From Dyella dinghuensis (lineage in GTDB: Bacteria; Pseudomonadota; Gammaproteobacteria; Xanthomonadales; Rhodanobacteraceae), in the NCBI RefSeq assembly GCF_003977615.1, contig NZ_RYZR01000007.1:700302-764301 (forward strand): 64,000 bases of DNA, read 5' to 3'. Positions 11,294 to 19,675 of this stretch are shown here, piece after piece. The notes under the pieces are model-generated. The model made no database searches, was not told the DNA's origin, and worked only from the letters and a program-made list of their open reading frames with translations. Each line of letters starts with the position of its first letter. The first letter of the stretch is position 1. Made by a program: the position numbers and the translations under genes.

Positions 11294-11340
11294 GGAGCCG
11301 CGCCATTCCGCGCAGCCGATACGCCGCGAGGCCCTAACTC

Positions 11341-11730
11341 TTGATCACATCCCGTAACGCCAAGGCCGTCACCACGGCCACCCTGCGCAAGTCCGTCATT
11401 GCCGCGCTTGAAGACCTCAAGGCCAAAGACATCCGCGAGATCGATGTCCAGGGCAAAACCTCCATCGCCGACCTGCTCGTGATTGCTTCCGGCACCTCGG
11501 CACGCCACGTCAAATCCATCGCCGACGAAGTGGTCAAGTTCGCGAAAAAGGCGGGCGTGATGCCGCTTGGTGTCGAGGGCGAGCGGGAAGCGGAGTGGGT
11601 GTTGGTGGACCTGGGCGACGTCATCGTGCACGTCATGCTGCCGCGCATCCGCGAGTTCTACGGCCTGGAACGCTTGTGGACAGTTGCCGACCGTGACGAA
11701 CAGGGCGAAGCCGCTCTGGCCACCGGTTAA
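11341..11730 (+). CDS. rsfS: Ribosomal silencing factor RsfS
   Basis: 129 aa. Binds ribosomal protein uL14 and blocks subunit joining when nutrients are low. The conserved core ALEDLKAKDIREIDV and DLLVIASGTSARHVKSIA are present, and W-V-L-V-D-L-G-D-V near residue 85 is typical. The start is TTG at 11341: an in-frame TAA lies 6 nt upstream, there is no ATG or GTG before the conserved domain, and GAGG sits 10 nt ahead. Co-oriented with rlmH 11 nt downstream. Confidence 0.93.
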   Translation: MITSRNAKAVTTATLRKSVIAALEDLKAKDIREIDVQGKTSIADLLVIASGTSARHVKSIADEVVKFAKKAGVMPLGVEGEREAEWVLVDLGDVIVHVMLPRIREFYGLERLWTVADRDEQGEAALATG

Positions 11731-11741
11731 GAACATCCGGC

Positions 11742-12212
11742 ATGCGTGCTCGCCTGATCGCCATCGGCGAACGCATGCCCGCATGGGTTGCAGAAGGGTT
11801 TGCCGAATACCGCAAACGGCTGTCTCACGATTTGCCTCTCGAATTAGTCGAATTGAAACCCGGTGCGCGCGGCAAGGGGCGCGACGATGCGCGCGCAATT
11901 CAGGAGGAGGGCAACGCCATCCTCGCCGGATTGCCGCGTGATATTCACGTTGTTGCGCTCGATGGACGTGGCAAGACCTGGTCCAGCGAAGAGCTTGCCG
12001 AACAGCTCGCGAAATGGCGCATGTCCGGGCGCGATATAGCATTTCTCATCGGTGGCCCGGATGGCCACTCGCCCGATGTTTTGGCCCGCGCCGATCAAAA
12101 GTGGTCATTGGGTCCGCTGACCCTCCCGCATATGCTGGTCAGGCTTGTACTCGCCGAACAGCTTTATCGCGCTACGACTTTGCTCGCCGGTCATCCCTAC
12201 CATCGAGCGTGA
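11742..12212 (+). CDS. rlmH: 23S rRNA (pseudouridine1915-N3)-methyltransferase RlmH
   Basis: 156 aa, the exact family size. SPOUT-class methyltransferase that modifies pseudouridine 1915 in helix 69 of 23S rRNA. Visible signatures are ALDGRGK, FLIGGPDGH (SAM-binding knot loop) and the C-terminal LAEQLYRATTLLAGHPYHR. The rsfS-rlmH pair is conserved across bacteria. Confidence 0.96.
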   Translation: MRARLIAIGERMPAWVAEGFAEYRKRLSHDLPLELVELKPGARGKGRDDARAIQEEGNAILAGLPRDIHVVALDGRGKTWSSEELAEQLAKWRMSGRDIAFLIGGPDGHSPDVLARADQKWSLGPLTLPHMLVRLVLAEQLYRATTLLAGHPYHRA

Positions 12213-12266
12213 GTCGACGAAGGTTCGAAAGCGGGCACGCAACATCGCATCGCACTCGGAGCCTGC

Positions 12267-12716
12267 ATGAACATCCAGATTCGCCAAGCCACCATCCACG
12301 ATCTCGATGTGCTGGTTCCTTTGTTCGATGGCTATCGGCAGTTCTACAAGCAGGCGTCCGATCCGGCGCTTGCACGCAGGTTTCTCAGCGAGCGTTTTGC
12401 ACATCACGAGTCGCTGATCTTGCTCGCCTCCGATGCGCAACAACGAGGACTCGGTTTTACTCAGCTCTATCCATTGTTTTCATCAGTGCGTGCGGTGCGC
12501 ACGTATTTGCTCAATGACTTGTTTGTTGCGACGGATGCTCGCCGTCACGGCGCAGCGAAGTCATTGCTGTTGGCCTCCGCCGATCATGCGCGGGCTTTGG
12601 GAGCCGCGAATCTTTCGCTTGCAACAGCGTTGGACAACACACCTGCACAGGCACTTTACGAGTCGCTTGGATGGCAGCGTGATCGGCAATTTTGCGAATA
12701 TGGTCTCGTGCTTTAG
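12267..12716 (+). CDS. GNAT-family N-acetyltransferase
   Basis: 149 aa. A GNAT fold is indicated by the N-terminal IRQATIHDLDVLVPLFDGYRQFY, central LNDLFVATDARRHGAAKSLL (acetyl-CoA loop R-R-x-G-A/x) and C-terminal ALYESLGWQRD. Substrate unknown; the family includes small-molecule and aminoglycoside-type acetyltransferases. Stands alone, 54 nt after rlmH, where maf would usually follow in this lineage. Confidence 0.82.
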   Translation: MNIQIRQATIHDLDVLVPLFDGYRQFYKQASDPALARRFLSERFAHHESLILLASDAQQRGLGFTQLYPLFSSVRAVRTYLLNDLFVATDARRHGAAKSLLLASADHARALGAANLSLATALDNTPAQALYESLGWQRDRQFCEYGLVL

Positions 12717-13051
12717 CGATTTTCGGTTCTTTCATCCACGCACCCCGCGGTTTTATTCCCGTCAGCGCAAGGCTGACGGTGACGTCTGTTGCGCAACCCC
12801 TTGACGCCGGTTGCCATTGTCACAAAGATGCAACCTTACGATAAGCTGACGAGCATCTTGGCGAATGATTTTGCCGAAAATGCAAGCCGATATCGCGGGT
12901 AATACTTTTCTGAAAACAACAGCTTAGATATGTGCTCTGCGCAAGTCGTCGGATTACATGAAGGAGAGCACCGTCTCATGGACTAGCCCTTCATAAAGCA
13001 GAGCATGGCTCGATCACGAGACGAAAGTTTTTGCGAAATCGAGGGCGATCT
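12717..13051. other. Gene-free interval ahead of the LTA-synthase-like gene
   Basis: 335 nt with no convincing gene. It holds an 8-bp perfect hairpin at 12759-12779 (CCGTCAGC, five-base loop, GCTGACGG) without a following T run, and then an AT-richer stretch from about 12850 to 12960. A 12-codon ATG frame at 12958-12996 is too short to support. The promoter of the downstream gene is probably in this interval, but no clear hexamer pair stands out. Confidence 0.5.
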
Positions 13052-14851
13052 ATGGGCGCGTTCAAAGAAGCTGGCAGCGGGAAGGGCGCCGTTTGGCATC
13101 GCGCATTGAGCGTTGGCGTAAGACTGCTGGCGCTTGCACTTATCTGCGTCTTGCTCGCGCGGCACCTCGATCCAGCGCTGCACGCTGGATTCAATCCGGG
13201 ATTGGTATGGCGGAATGCATTTCCACTCTTCTTGATAGCGCTGCTGCTGTATGGCTTTTTCGGCCGAATTGTCCTCACGGCCGTTGTGAGTGCTGCGCTT
13301 ATCGCACTCGTCTACAAGATCAATGCCATCAAAGTAAGAAACCTTCATTCGCCACTCACGCCGGACGATGCGGCGTTGAGTCATCAGGTGGCGGGCGATA
13401 TCGGTTTCTTTGCGCACTACACGGGCTATCACGTCGTCGCGTTGGTATTGGCGCCGGTTTTACTCATCGTCGCGGCTGTAGTGTTGTGGCGCAGGGAAAC
13501 ACGCCTTTTTAAGCCGCACCGTGTAACGCGGGTGGTATGCGCGCTGTTGGCTGTTCTGGGTTTGTATGCATTGATGCAAGGCTATCGTCCGTGGCGCGAA
13601 TGGTATGCAAGCAACGCCATGACAGGCTATCAACAGTGGAATCCGATATTCAGCGCACAAAGCAAAGGGTTTACGGCCATGTTCGTGAGAATGTGTCAGG
13701 ACCGGCAGGTGTCCGTTCCACCTCCCGACAAATCGGTTGTCGCGACGTTTGTAAGTCATCACGCCCAGGACATTGCGCAGCGTGAAGAACGTCAACCACC
13801 GCAGGTGCTACCCGACATCGTTATCGTTCAGAGCGAAGCATTCTTCGATCCCGGCGTGCTGAAAAGCGTCGACTACGGCCAGTTCGATCCGAATTTCGAA
13901 CGCCTTGCAGCGACAGGGATCACTGGCAGTCTAACCACGCCGACGTATGGCGGCGGCACGATCCGAACCGAATTCGAAACGCTCACCGGCTATCCGATGA
14001 TGGCGTTTCCCGCTGTGCAATATCCTTATTTCGGCTTGGCTCATCGTTGGATGCCGACGATTCCACGACGTCTGCAAGCGCTGGGTTACACCACCGCACT
14101 TTTTCATCCGTATGAAAGCGATTTCTGGAATCGCGACGAAACGATGCCCGCGCTCGGTTTTCAGCGCATGTATTTTGAAGATGCCTTCAAGGATGCGTCG
14201 CGTGCGGGCCTGTTCGTTTCTGACCATTCGCTTTTCGATGCCGTGCTCGCCTATCTGGATGACTTGCACTCGTCACCGAGTTACACCATGGTTATCACCA
14301 TGGAAAATCATGGGCCGTGGAATCGCGACCCGGGCCAGCTGGCCAATCTTCTGAAAACGAACCCGTTGCCTGCCGGTCTTTCCGAGGAAGGTACGGAGCA
14401 GATGACGTACTACGCGTCGCATTTGATCAATGGCGATGCCGCACTCGCGGATTTTGCGACCAAACTACTCGCCCGCAAGCGCTGGACGATTTTCCTCTTC
14501 TATGGCGATCATCTGCCTGCGCTCGATGCGGCTTATCAGGATCTGGGCTTCGACGACAACAGGGCGGCGTATCAGGAGCACACGCGTTACATGATGTTGT
14601 CGAATCGCCCGTTCGATTCCCATCAGCGACGCCAGCTCAACTTGTCCGCCTACGATCTTCCAGGCTTGCTGTTTGACGTGGCTGGATTGCCGGAGGATGG
14701 CTATCTCGCACTGGCGTCGACAATCCGTTGGGCGTCCATGCATGACGCCATCGCCAATGCCGACGGCTACCGTGACGTGCAATTCAATGCAGCAAGGCTG
14801 GAAGTAACGTGCGGACATAAATTGAATTTGGCCGAAAACTGTCCGCCCTGA
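13052..14851 (+). CDS. LTA-synthase-family membrane sulfatase/phosphoglycerol transferase
   Basis: 599 aa from ATG 13052, which has GAGG 11 nt ahead; an in-frame TTG at 13031 is less likely. About five N-terminal membrane helices (to roughly residue 180) are followed by an extracytoplasmic alkaline-phosphatase-like domain. Markers: VIVQSEAFFDP (metal-binding Glu), GGGTIRTEFETLTG (nucleophile Thr region), a TMENHGPW motif and LFYGDHLPAL (metal-binding Asp-His). In Firmicutes this family polymerises lipoteichoic acid; Gram-negative members include OpgB-like glycerophosphate transferases acting on periplasmic glucans. The physiological substrate here is unknown. Confidence 0.83.
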   Translation: MGAFKEAGSGKGAVWHRALSVGVRLLALALICVLLARHLDPALHAGFNPGLVWRNAFPLFLIALLLYGFFGRIVLTAVVSAALIALVYKINAIKVRNLHSPLTPDDAALSHQVAGDIGFFAHYTGYHVVALVLAPVLLIVAAVVLWRRETRLFKPHRVTRVVCALLAVLGLYALMQGYRPWREWYASNAMTGYQQWNPIFSAQSKGFTAMFVRMCQDRQVSVPPPDKSVVATFVSHHAQDIAQREERQPPQVLPDIVIVQSEAFFDPGVLKSVDYGQFDPNFERLAATGITGSLTTPTYGGGTIRTEFETLTGYPMMAFPAVQYPYFGLAHRWMPTIPRRLQALGYTTALFHPYESDFWNRDETMPALGFQRMYFEDAFKDASRAGLFVSDHSLFDAVLAYLDDLHSSPSYTMVITMENHGPWNRDPGQLANLLKTNPLPAGLSEEGTEQMTYYASHLINGDAALADFATKLLARKRWTIFLFYGDHLPALDAAYQDLGFDDNRAAYQEHTRYMMLSNRPFDSHQRRQLNLSAYDLPGLLFDVAGLPEDGYLALASTIRWASMHDAIANADGYRDVQFNAARLEVTCGHKLNLAENCPP

Positions 14852-14926
14852 TCTGGAACGTTGCGCGCTTCGTTACCGACGCGCAGGCGGTTATGCTTGC
14901 GCCTGGCGTATTGATGGAAGTAGCTC

Positions 14927-15505
14927 ATGCTTTATTTGGCTTCGCAGTCGCCGCGTCGTCGCGATCTGCTTGGACAGCTTGGTGTGGTGTTTTCCGTGCT
15001 CGATGTGGATGTCGTGGAGCAGCGGGCTATCGGTGAATCGCCCACCGATTATGTTCAGCGCGTGGCGTGCGATAAAGCGAAAGAAGGCTTCGCTTCCCTT
15101 GATGGTTATAAACGAACTGCAGCCGTGGTGCTTGGCGCGGATACGGAGGTCGTGCTGGACGGCGACGTTTTCGGTAAACCCAGTGACACCGCCGATGCAG
15201 CCGCCATGTTGCGGCGCCTGTCCGGGCGCACGCATGAAGTCATTTCAGCAGTGTGGTTAGTCGGCGACGATCGCGAAGCCGGCGAGGTCTGCGTATCCAA
15301 AGTTCGCTTCGCCACACTCGATGACGCAACGATCGATGCTTACGTCGCAAGCGGAGAACCTTTCGGCAAGGCCGGTGCCTACGCCATTCAAGGGCGCGGC
15401 GCGACGTTGATCGAATATCTGGAAGGCAGCTATTCGGGCGTGATGGGATTGCCGCTGTTCGAAACGGCACGACTGCTGCGAAATTTTGGCGCGCATACCG
15501 CGTGA
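14927..15505 (+). CDS. maf: Maf-family nucleoside triphosphate pyrophosphatase
   Basis: 192 aa. Hydrolyses non-canonical or excess nucleotides to monophosphates. Conserved features: [12 protein letters not shown] at the N-terminus, GADTEV with the catalytic Asp, KP-x-D motif (GKPSDTADA), and [13 protein letters not shown] near the C-terminus. The subtype (dTTP/UTP versus m7GTP) cannot be fixed by eye, although the S-P-R-R-R-D start and GAYAIQG resemble the YhdE type. The usual neighbour ribonuclease G is not present downstream. Confidence 0.92.
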   Translation: MLYLASQSPRRRDLLGQLGVVFSVLDVDVVEQRAIGESPTDYVQRVACDKAKEGFASLDGYKRTAAVVLGADTEVVLDGDVFGKPSDTADAAAMLRRLSGRTHEVISAVWLVGDDREAGEVCVSKVRFATLDDATIDAYVASGEPFGKAGAYAIQGRGATLIEYLEGSYSGVMGLPLFETARLLRNFGAHTA

Positions 15506-15509
15506 GCGT

Positions 15510-16334
15510 TTATGTGCTGCCTGCAAGGGTGGCGAACAGCGCAATGAGTGCGAACAAATTGTAGACACCGTGTGCCAATACCGCAGGCCACAATGACGAC
15601 GACTTCAATCGCAGCCACGCAAGTCCTACTGCAAGCAGGATCAAGCCAGGCAGCGCAAACCATTTGAAATCCAGCCCTTCCAAGTGCACGACACCGAACA
15701 GCACGGCGGAGATCACGACCGACCATGCCGTCGACAAGCGGCGCATCAACGCCGACAGCAGCACGCCGCGAAACAGCAGCTCCTCGATCAGCGGCCCGAC
15801 GATCACCATCACCATCGCCAATGGCAGGCGCAGGTTTTCGGGCGCATTGCGGCTGAGTTCTTCGACGTTTTGCGAGACCGTTTGTCCGTGCGCCAACAGC
15901 TCAGTGAGCCAACCGCCAACCGGCGGTGTCACGATGCCGACGATAAACGCCAGTACGTACCAGTAGGCCGATGTCGCGGGTGCGAATCCGAATCCCGGCG
16001 GTTTTTCGAGCGGCCAGAGTGCAGGCCATTGGCGACGTACGAGACTCAGCATCACCAATGCAATCAGTGGCAATCCCAGGATGATGAATAGCGCATTGCT
16101 ACCAGGCCGTTTCAATATGGCCATCACGTGGCTATGCAAATCCGCTTGCGAGAGGTCGGGGTGTTGCACGTGCGCAACGACACCCACGATGAAACTGACG
16201 GTCGCACCTGCTGCGGCCTGCAGCAGGACATAAAGCACGATCAAGCCTATAGCGATCCAAACGCTCGGCGCAGAGGATCTGGCGGTTTCGTTTGGCGACA
16301 TGAATGGGTCGGGATTCGCCGGTTTTTCAGTCAT
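15510..16334 (-). CDS. CPBP-family intramembrane glutamic protease
   Basis: 274 aa with seven to eight predicted membrane helices. The catalytic CPBP signature is intact: EE-x3-R in PLIEELLFRG (Glu184, Glu185, Arg189) and a downstream FGVVH (His217). CAAX-type proteases of this family cleave membrane substrates, and bacterial roles vary (bacteriocin immunity, signalling). Lies 16 nt after the MAPEG gene on the same strand, so the two are probably co-transcribed. Convergent with maf, 4 nt apart. Confidence 0.87.
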   Translation of the reverse strand: MTEKPANPDPFMSPNETARSSAPSVWIAIGLIVLYVLLQAAAGATVSFIVGVVAHVQHPDLSQADLHSHVMAILKRPGSNALFIILGLPLIALVMLSLVRRQWPALWPLEKPPGFGFAPATSAYWYVLAFIVGIVTPPVGGWLTELLAHGQTVSQNVEELSRNAPENLRLPLAMVMVIVGPLIEELLFRGVLLSALMRRLSTAWSVVISAVLFGVVHLEGLDFKWFALPGLILLAVGLAWLRLKSSSLWPAVLAHGVYNLFALIALFATLAGST

Positions 16335-16350
16335 GCGTCAGGCGCTGGTT

Positions 16351-16746
16351 TCAGCTCACCATCATCGCGCGGACGATACCGATACCCGCCATGACAACCA
16401 GTGCACCCCATGCCACGATGGCGATCATGTAGCCCGGGCCACGCTTGCTCGCATCCTTCAGGTAGGCCAGCGCGTACCAGACGCGGCCAACGATCCACAC
16501 AAGGCCCGCAAGACCCGCCCACAGTTCGAAACCGAAGTGGCCCGCCAGCAAAAGGACAGGCAGAAACATGACCGCGCTTTCCAGCGTATTCATCTGCACG
16601 CGATAGGCGCGCTCGAACGCCGGATGCCCGCTGATTGCCGGAGCTTCAATGCCGTATTTCGCCCGCGCACGTCCCACCGCATACATGGTGCCGAACATCA
16701 GGAGAACCGTCAGCAAGGTGACCAGCTCAGGCAGATAATGGATCAT
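16351..16746 (-). CDS. MAPEG-family membrane protein
   Basis: 131 aa, four predicted membrane helices. The motif AFERAYRVQMNTLESAVMFLPV matches the FERAxRAHxN/E signature of MAPEG proteins (microsomal glutathione S-transferase and relatives). Start at ATG 16746, which directly precedes IHYLPELVTLL; a longer frame to 16776 lacks family similarity. Possible glutathione transferase or peroxidase activity is inferred only from family. Confidence 0.85.
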   Translation of the reverse strand: MIHYLPELVTLLTVLLMFGTMYAVGRARAKYGIEAPAISGHPAFERAYRVQMNTLESAVMFLPVLLLAGHFGFELWAGLAGLVWIVGRVWYALAYLKDASKRGPGYMIAIVAWGALVVMAGIGIVRAMMVS

Positions 16747-16857
16747 GGAAAAACTCAGCGAGGAAGGTGGTGCCACTGTAGCGGTTTGGTGCCATGCTGG
16801 GGAGGATGGCCGGAAGGGCCGGCCGACACGTTTGACGACACGTACGGCGGAGGTCTT

Positions 16858-17721
16858 ATGGATTGGCAGAAAGGCGAACGCAGTCAGAATGTCGAAGTGG
16901 ACAGCGGCGGCGGTGGTGGCGGAGGCGGCGGTTTTGGTGGGGGACGCATGGGGATCGGTGGCCTGATCATCCTGGCCATCCTCGGGTGGGTCTTCTTCAA
17001 GAACCCGATGGCGCTACTCAATCAAGACAATACTCAACCCGGTGCCTACGCACCCTCCGGACAACCGGCGCAGGTGGATCCGCAGCAGAAGGATTTTGTC
17101 AGCGCGATCCTGGGTTCGACCGAAAAAACCTGGAGCGACATTTTCAGCGGCATGGGTCGTACCTATGTCGATCCGAAACTGGAGCTTTTCAGCGGCGGCG
17201 TAAACACCGCGTGCGGTGCGGCGTCGACGGCCGTTGGCCCGTTCTACTGTCCGGGCGATCAGAAGGTTTATCTGGACCTGGATTTCTTCCGCGAACTGGA
17301 TACACGTTTCCATGCCAGTGGCGATTTCGCCCGCGCTTATGTGATTGCGCATGAAGTCGGACATCACGTGCAAAACCAGCTGGGCATTTTCGACAAAGTC
17401 GCGCAGATGCAGCGGCAGGGCGCGCGCATGGAAGGTGCGGATGGTTTGTCGGTGCGTCAGGAGCTCCAGGCCGATTGCTTTGCGGGCGTCTGGGCCAATC
17501 GCACGCAACAGCGATTGCAGTGGTTGCAGCCCGGTGACGTCGAGTCGGCCTTGAATGCTGCGAGCCAGATCGGCGACGACACCCTGCAACGCGAAGCGCG
17601 TGGCACGGTCGTACCCGATTCCTTCACGCACGGCACCTCGGCGCAGCGCGTGAAATGGTTCAAGACCGGATTCCAGAGCGGCGATATTCAGCAATGCAAC
17701 ACATTTAGCGGTGCGCTTTAA
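16858..17721 (+). CDS. YpfJ-like neutral zinc metallopeptidase
   Basis: 287 aa. Short cytoplasmic N-terminus, a run of nine Gly at 17-25 inside a Gly-rich stretch (17-35), one membrane helix (about 34-47), then a periplasmic peptidase domain. The zinc motif HEVGH is at 165-169, with the downstream ELQADCFAGVW supplying the third ligand. ATG 16858 is preceded by GGAGG. YpfJ proteins are widespread in proteobacteria but their substrates are not known. A terminator-like hairpin follows at 17732. Confidence 0.88.
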   Translation: MDWQKGERSQNVEVDSGGGGGGGGGFGGGRMGIGGLIILAILGWVFFKNPMALLNQDNTQPGAYAPSGQPAQVDPQQKDFVSAILGSTEKTWSDIFSGMGRTYVDPKLELFSGGVNTACGAASTAVGPFYCPGDQKVYLDLDFFRELDTRFHASGDFARAYVIAHEVGHHVQNQLGIFDKVAQMQRQGARMEGADGLSVRQELQADCFAGVWANRTQQRLQWLQPGDVESALNAASQIGDDTLQREARGTVVPDSFTHGTSAQRVKWFKTGFQSGDIQQCNTFSGAL

Positions 17722-17731
17722 ATAGGCCAGT

Positions 17732-17751
17732 GGCCCCTCTGCGGAGGGGCC
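17732..17751 (+). terminator. Terminator-like hairpin after the ypfJ-like gene
   Basis: GGCCCCTC, loop TGCG, GAGGGGCC: a perfect 8-bp GC stem 10 nt after the stop codon. No T run follows, so it may act as a 3' stabiliser or weak terminator rather than a strong intrinsic terminator. Confidence 0.45.
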
Positions 17752-17823
17752 GTTGCGCTCAGCCGGTGATTGACGGATGAATAGAATTCTCGCAATGCGC
17801 CGGGAGCGCCTGTAGCCACCGTT

Positions 17824-18192
17824 ATGACCCATCCATGCTTGCGCTGCGGTGCGTGCTGCGCCCATTTTCGTGTGGCCTTCCATTGGTCTGAAGCACACTC
17901 GGACCTGGGTGGTGTCGTGCCCGTTGAATTGACCGAGAAGCTCGACGCGCATCGCCTCGCCATGCGCGGCACATGGGCGCAACGTCCGCAATGCATCGCG
18001 CTGGAAGGTGAGGTAGGCGGCAACGCGTGTTGCAGCATTTATGCGCGGCGGCCGTCTGTCTGCCGGGATGTGCAGCCTTCATGGGAAAACGGCGCGCCCA
18101 GTGAGCAATGCGACAGGGCGCGCATGGCACACGGTCTGGAACCGCTCACGCCGCAAGTTTGGATTGAGTTCGCAGTCGCTGCGGCGTCGTGA
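17824..18192 (+). CDS. YkgJ-family cysteine-cluster protein
   Basis: 122 aa. N-terminal CLRCGACC (Cys5, Cys8, Cys11, Cys12) plus later Cys in CCSIYARRPSVCRDV form the zinc/iron-chelating cluster of the UPF0153/YkgJ family. Function of the family is not firmly established. Intact, with no frameshift. Convergent with the zinc anti-sigma gene, 13 nt apart. Confidence 0.85.
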   Translation: MTHPCLRCGACCAHFRVAFHWSEAHSDLGGVVPVELTEKLDAHRLAMRGTWAQRPQCIALEGEVGGNACCSIYARRPSVCRDVQPSWENGAPSEQCDRARMAHGLEPLTPQVWIEFAVAAAS

Positions 18193-18205
18193 TGCGTTAA
18201 CAGCG

Positions 18206-18982
18206 TCAGCGCATCGGCGGATTTGCCGCATCGTTCTCAAATGCAAGTACAAACTGGCGAAGATCATCCTCGTTGACATCCGAGACAGCGACATACTGCA
18301 TATTGGAGGACGCCCAGCGAATCACGGTATATCCGTGCCATTGCGTGATGTCCTGTGCCGAGGGCGCCGATGCCGATGGCCATTGATAAAGATTGATCAC
18401 ATGCAGCCGGCGCTTGTAAACCAGTGCCGCGACACTGTGGCCATCCAATGCATCGAGTCGTCCACCTATCAGCGGAAAACCTTCGCTGGCCAGATCTTTC
18501 ACGCGCGGTGAAAAATCTAGCTTGCCTTCGAACCATGGCTTCACGGTGTGCTGATCGGTCGAAACGACATCCATCAGATGCTGCTGCTGCATCGATCGGA
18601 TATGGCTGGAAACCGCTTCGTCGGCAACCAGGTTGGTATCCGCGCCGCGCGGATGCAGCACGTACAACCACATCGGCGCGACAAGCAGCAGCGCGCCCGC
18701 AAAACCTGCCGCCATGGCCAAGCCGACAAGTCCGCGGCGCGGCTTGGCGATGACGGGCGAAGCGGCCTGTTTCGGCGTTTCCCACTGCTTGCGCAACGCA
18801 TCGGGTGCGCGCTGGTAGAGCGACGGTTGCGCCATGGCCTTATGCAATTGCACATAGTCCGCGTAACTGGCGGCGCACGCGGTACAGCCTTGCATATGCC
18901 GTGTGATCGCCACGCTTTGCGCGGCGTCGAGTTCGTCGTCGAGGTAGGCGTGCAGGAGCAGCCTCGCGTCATTGCACATCAT
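18206..18982 (-). CDS. Membrane anti-sigma factor with zinc-binding ASD
   Basis: 258 aa. The cytoplasmic N-terminal domain has the zinc anti-sigma motif: Cys3, His29, Cys33 and Cys36 (H-x3-C-x2-C), with D-x-E-L-D between. One membrane helix spans about 84-110 and a periplasmic domain of about 145 residues follows. It would sequester the ECF factor encoded just upstream, with which it overlaps by 14 nt. GAGG lies about 12 nt before the ATG. The periplasmic domain presumably senses the signal. Confidence 0.88.
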   Translation of the reverse strand: MMCNDARLLLHAYLDDELDAAQSVAITRHMQGCTACAASYADYVQLHKAMAQPSLYQRAPDALRKQWETPKQAASPVIAKPRRGLVGLAMAAGFAGALLLVAPMWLYVLHPRGADTNLVADEAVSSHIRSMQQQHLMDVVSTDQHTVKPWFEGKLDFSPRVKDLASEGFPLIGGRLDALDGHSVAALVYKRRLHVINLYQWPSASAPSAQDITQWHGYTVIRWASSNMQYVAVSDVNEDDLRQFVLAFENDAANPPMR

Positions 18983-19541
18983 GACGGCGTGCCTCCGAGG
19001 GTTGTTGAGTCAGTTCGGTCTTTAGGCGTTCTCGCGCACGTGCAAGCCGTGACATGACCGTTCCGATTTTCTGTCCGGTGATGGAAGCAATCTCCTTGTA
19101 CGAGCACTCTTCCAGTTCGCGCAAAATAATGACTTCGCGCAACGGATGAGGAAGTTTTTCCAAAGCCTTTTGCAGCGAACCCACATCGGTTGCGAGCATC
19201 ATTCGTGCTTCGGGTGACGGCTGCTCGTCGGCGACGGTGTGCACGTCATCGTCGAACGATTCGTGCATGCCCACGGGAGACGTCTTTGCGCGCAACGAAT
19301 AGAACGTATTCCGAACAATGGCCAGCAACCAGACCCGCGCATCCGTGCCATGAAAACTGTCGAAGTAACGGAAGGCGCGAAGCATGGCTTCTTGCACGAC
19401 ATCCTGTGCATCCATATCGTCGCGCGCCAGCCAGCGAGCGAGGTTGTACGCCGCATCCAGATACGGCAAGACGCCCACCTCGAAGTTGCGGCTTCGATCG
19501 GCGTTTGTGCGAAATGGCGTGCTCTGAAAGTCAGCTGGCAT
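18969..19541 (-). CDS. ECF RNA polymerase sigma factor (zinc anti-sigma partner)
   Basis: 190 aa. Region 2: [33 protein letters not shown]; region 4: [44 protein letters not shown], a textbook ECF helix-turn-helix. The predicted promoter at 19549-19576 ends only 7 nt before the ATG at 19541, so the message may be almost leaderless or the real start may lie further in. Divergent from the metallophosphoesterase operon, which has the same promoter motif. Confidence 0.92.
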   Translation of the reverse strand: MPADFQSTPFRTNADRSRNFEVGVLPYLDAAYNLARWLARDDMDAQDVVQEAMLRAFRYFDSFHGTDARVWLLAIVRNTFYSLRAKTSPVGMHESFDDDVHTVADEQPSPEARMMLATDVGSLQKALEKLPHPLREVIILRELEECSYKEIASITGQKIGTVMSRLARARERLKTELTQQPSEARRHDVQ

Positions 19542-19548
19542 AAGAGGT

Positions 19549-19576
19549 ATTACCGCCGTTCAAGCGACTTTATTCC
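19549..19576 (-). promoter_or_regulatory. Putative ECF promoter of the sigma/anti-sigma operon
   Basis: On the minus strand GGAATA (19576-19571), 16 nt, GGTAAT (19554-19549). Identical elements with identical spacing occur divergently at 19592-19619, suggesting autoregulation by the adjacent ECF factor. Predicted start near 19543, immediately in front of the sigma ATG. Confidence 0.72.
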
Positions 19577-19591
19577 CTTCGCACAAAACCC

Positions 19592-19619
19592 GGAATAGGC
19601 CGGCTACGTCGCCGGTAAT
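19592..19619 (+). promoter_or_regulatory. Putative ECF promoter of the metallophosphoesterase-cupredoxin operon
   Basis: GGAATA (19592-19597), 16 nt, GGTAAT (19614-19619), an exact match to the divergent promoter at 19549-19576. Predicted start near 19625, giving a leader of about 50 nt to the ATG at 19676. Confidence 0.72.
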
Positions 19620-19675
19620 GCAGGTGAGGGGGTTGCACGGGCAACGCCCATTCCTTCAAAACGGGACACGAGATC

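Noticed and set aside
12759..12779. Hairpin CCGTCAGC/GCTGACGG as a terminator
   Set aside because: Good stem but no T run on either strand; kept only as a note in the gene-free interval.
12958..12996. 12-codon ATG frame upstream of the LTA-synthase-like gene
   Set aside because: Too short and without homology or a clear regulatory pattern to support translation.
16808..16824. GGCCGG/CCGGCC dyad upstream of the ypfJ-like gene as an operator
   Set aside because: Short GC-only palindrome expected by chance at this base composition.
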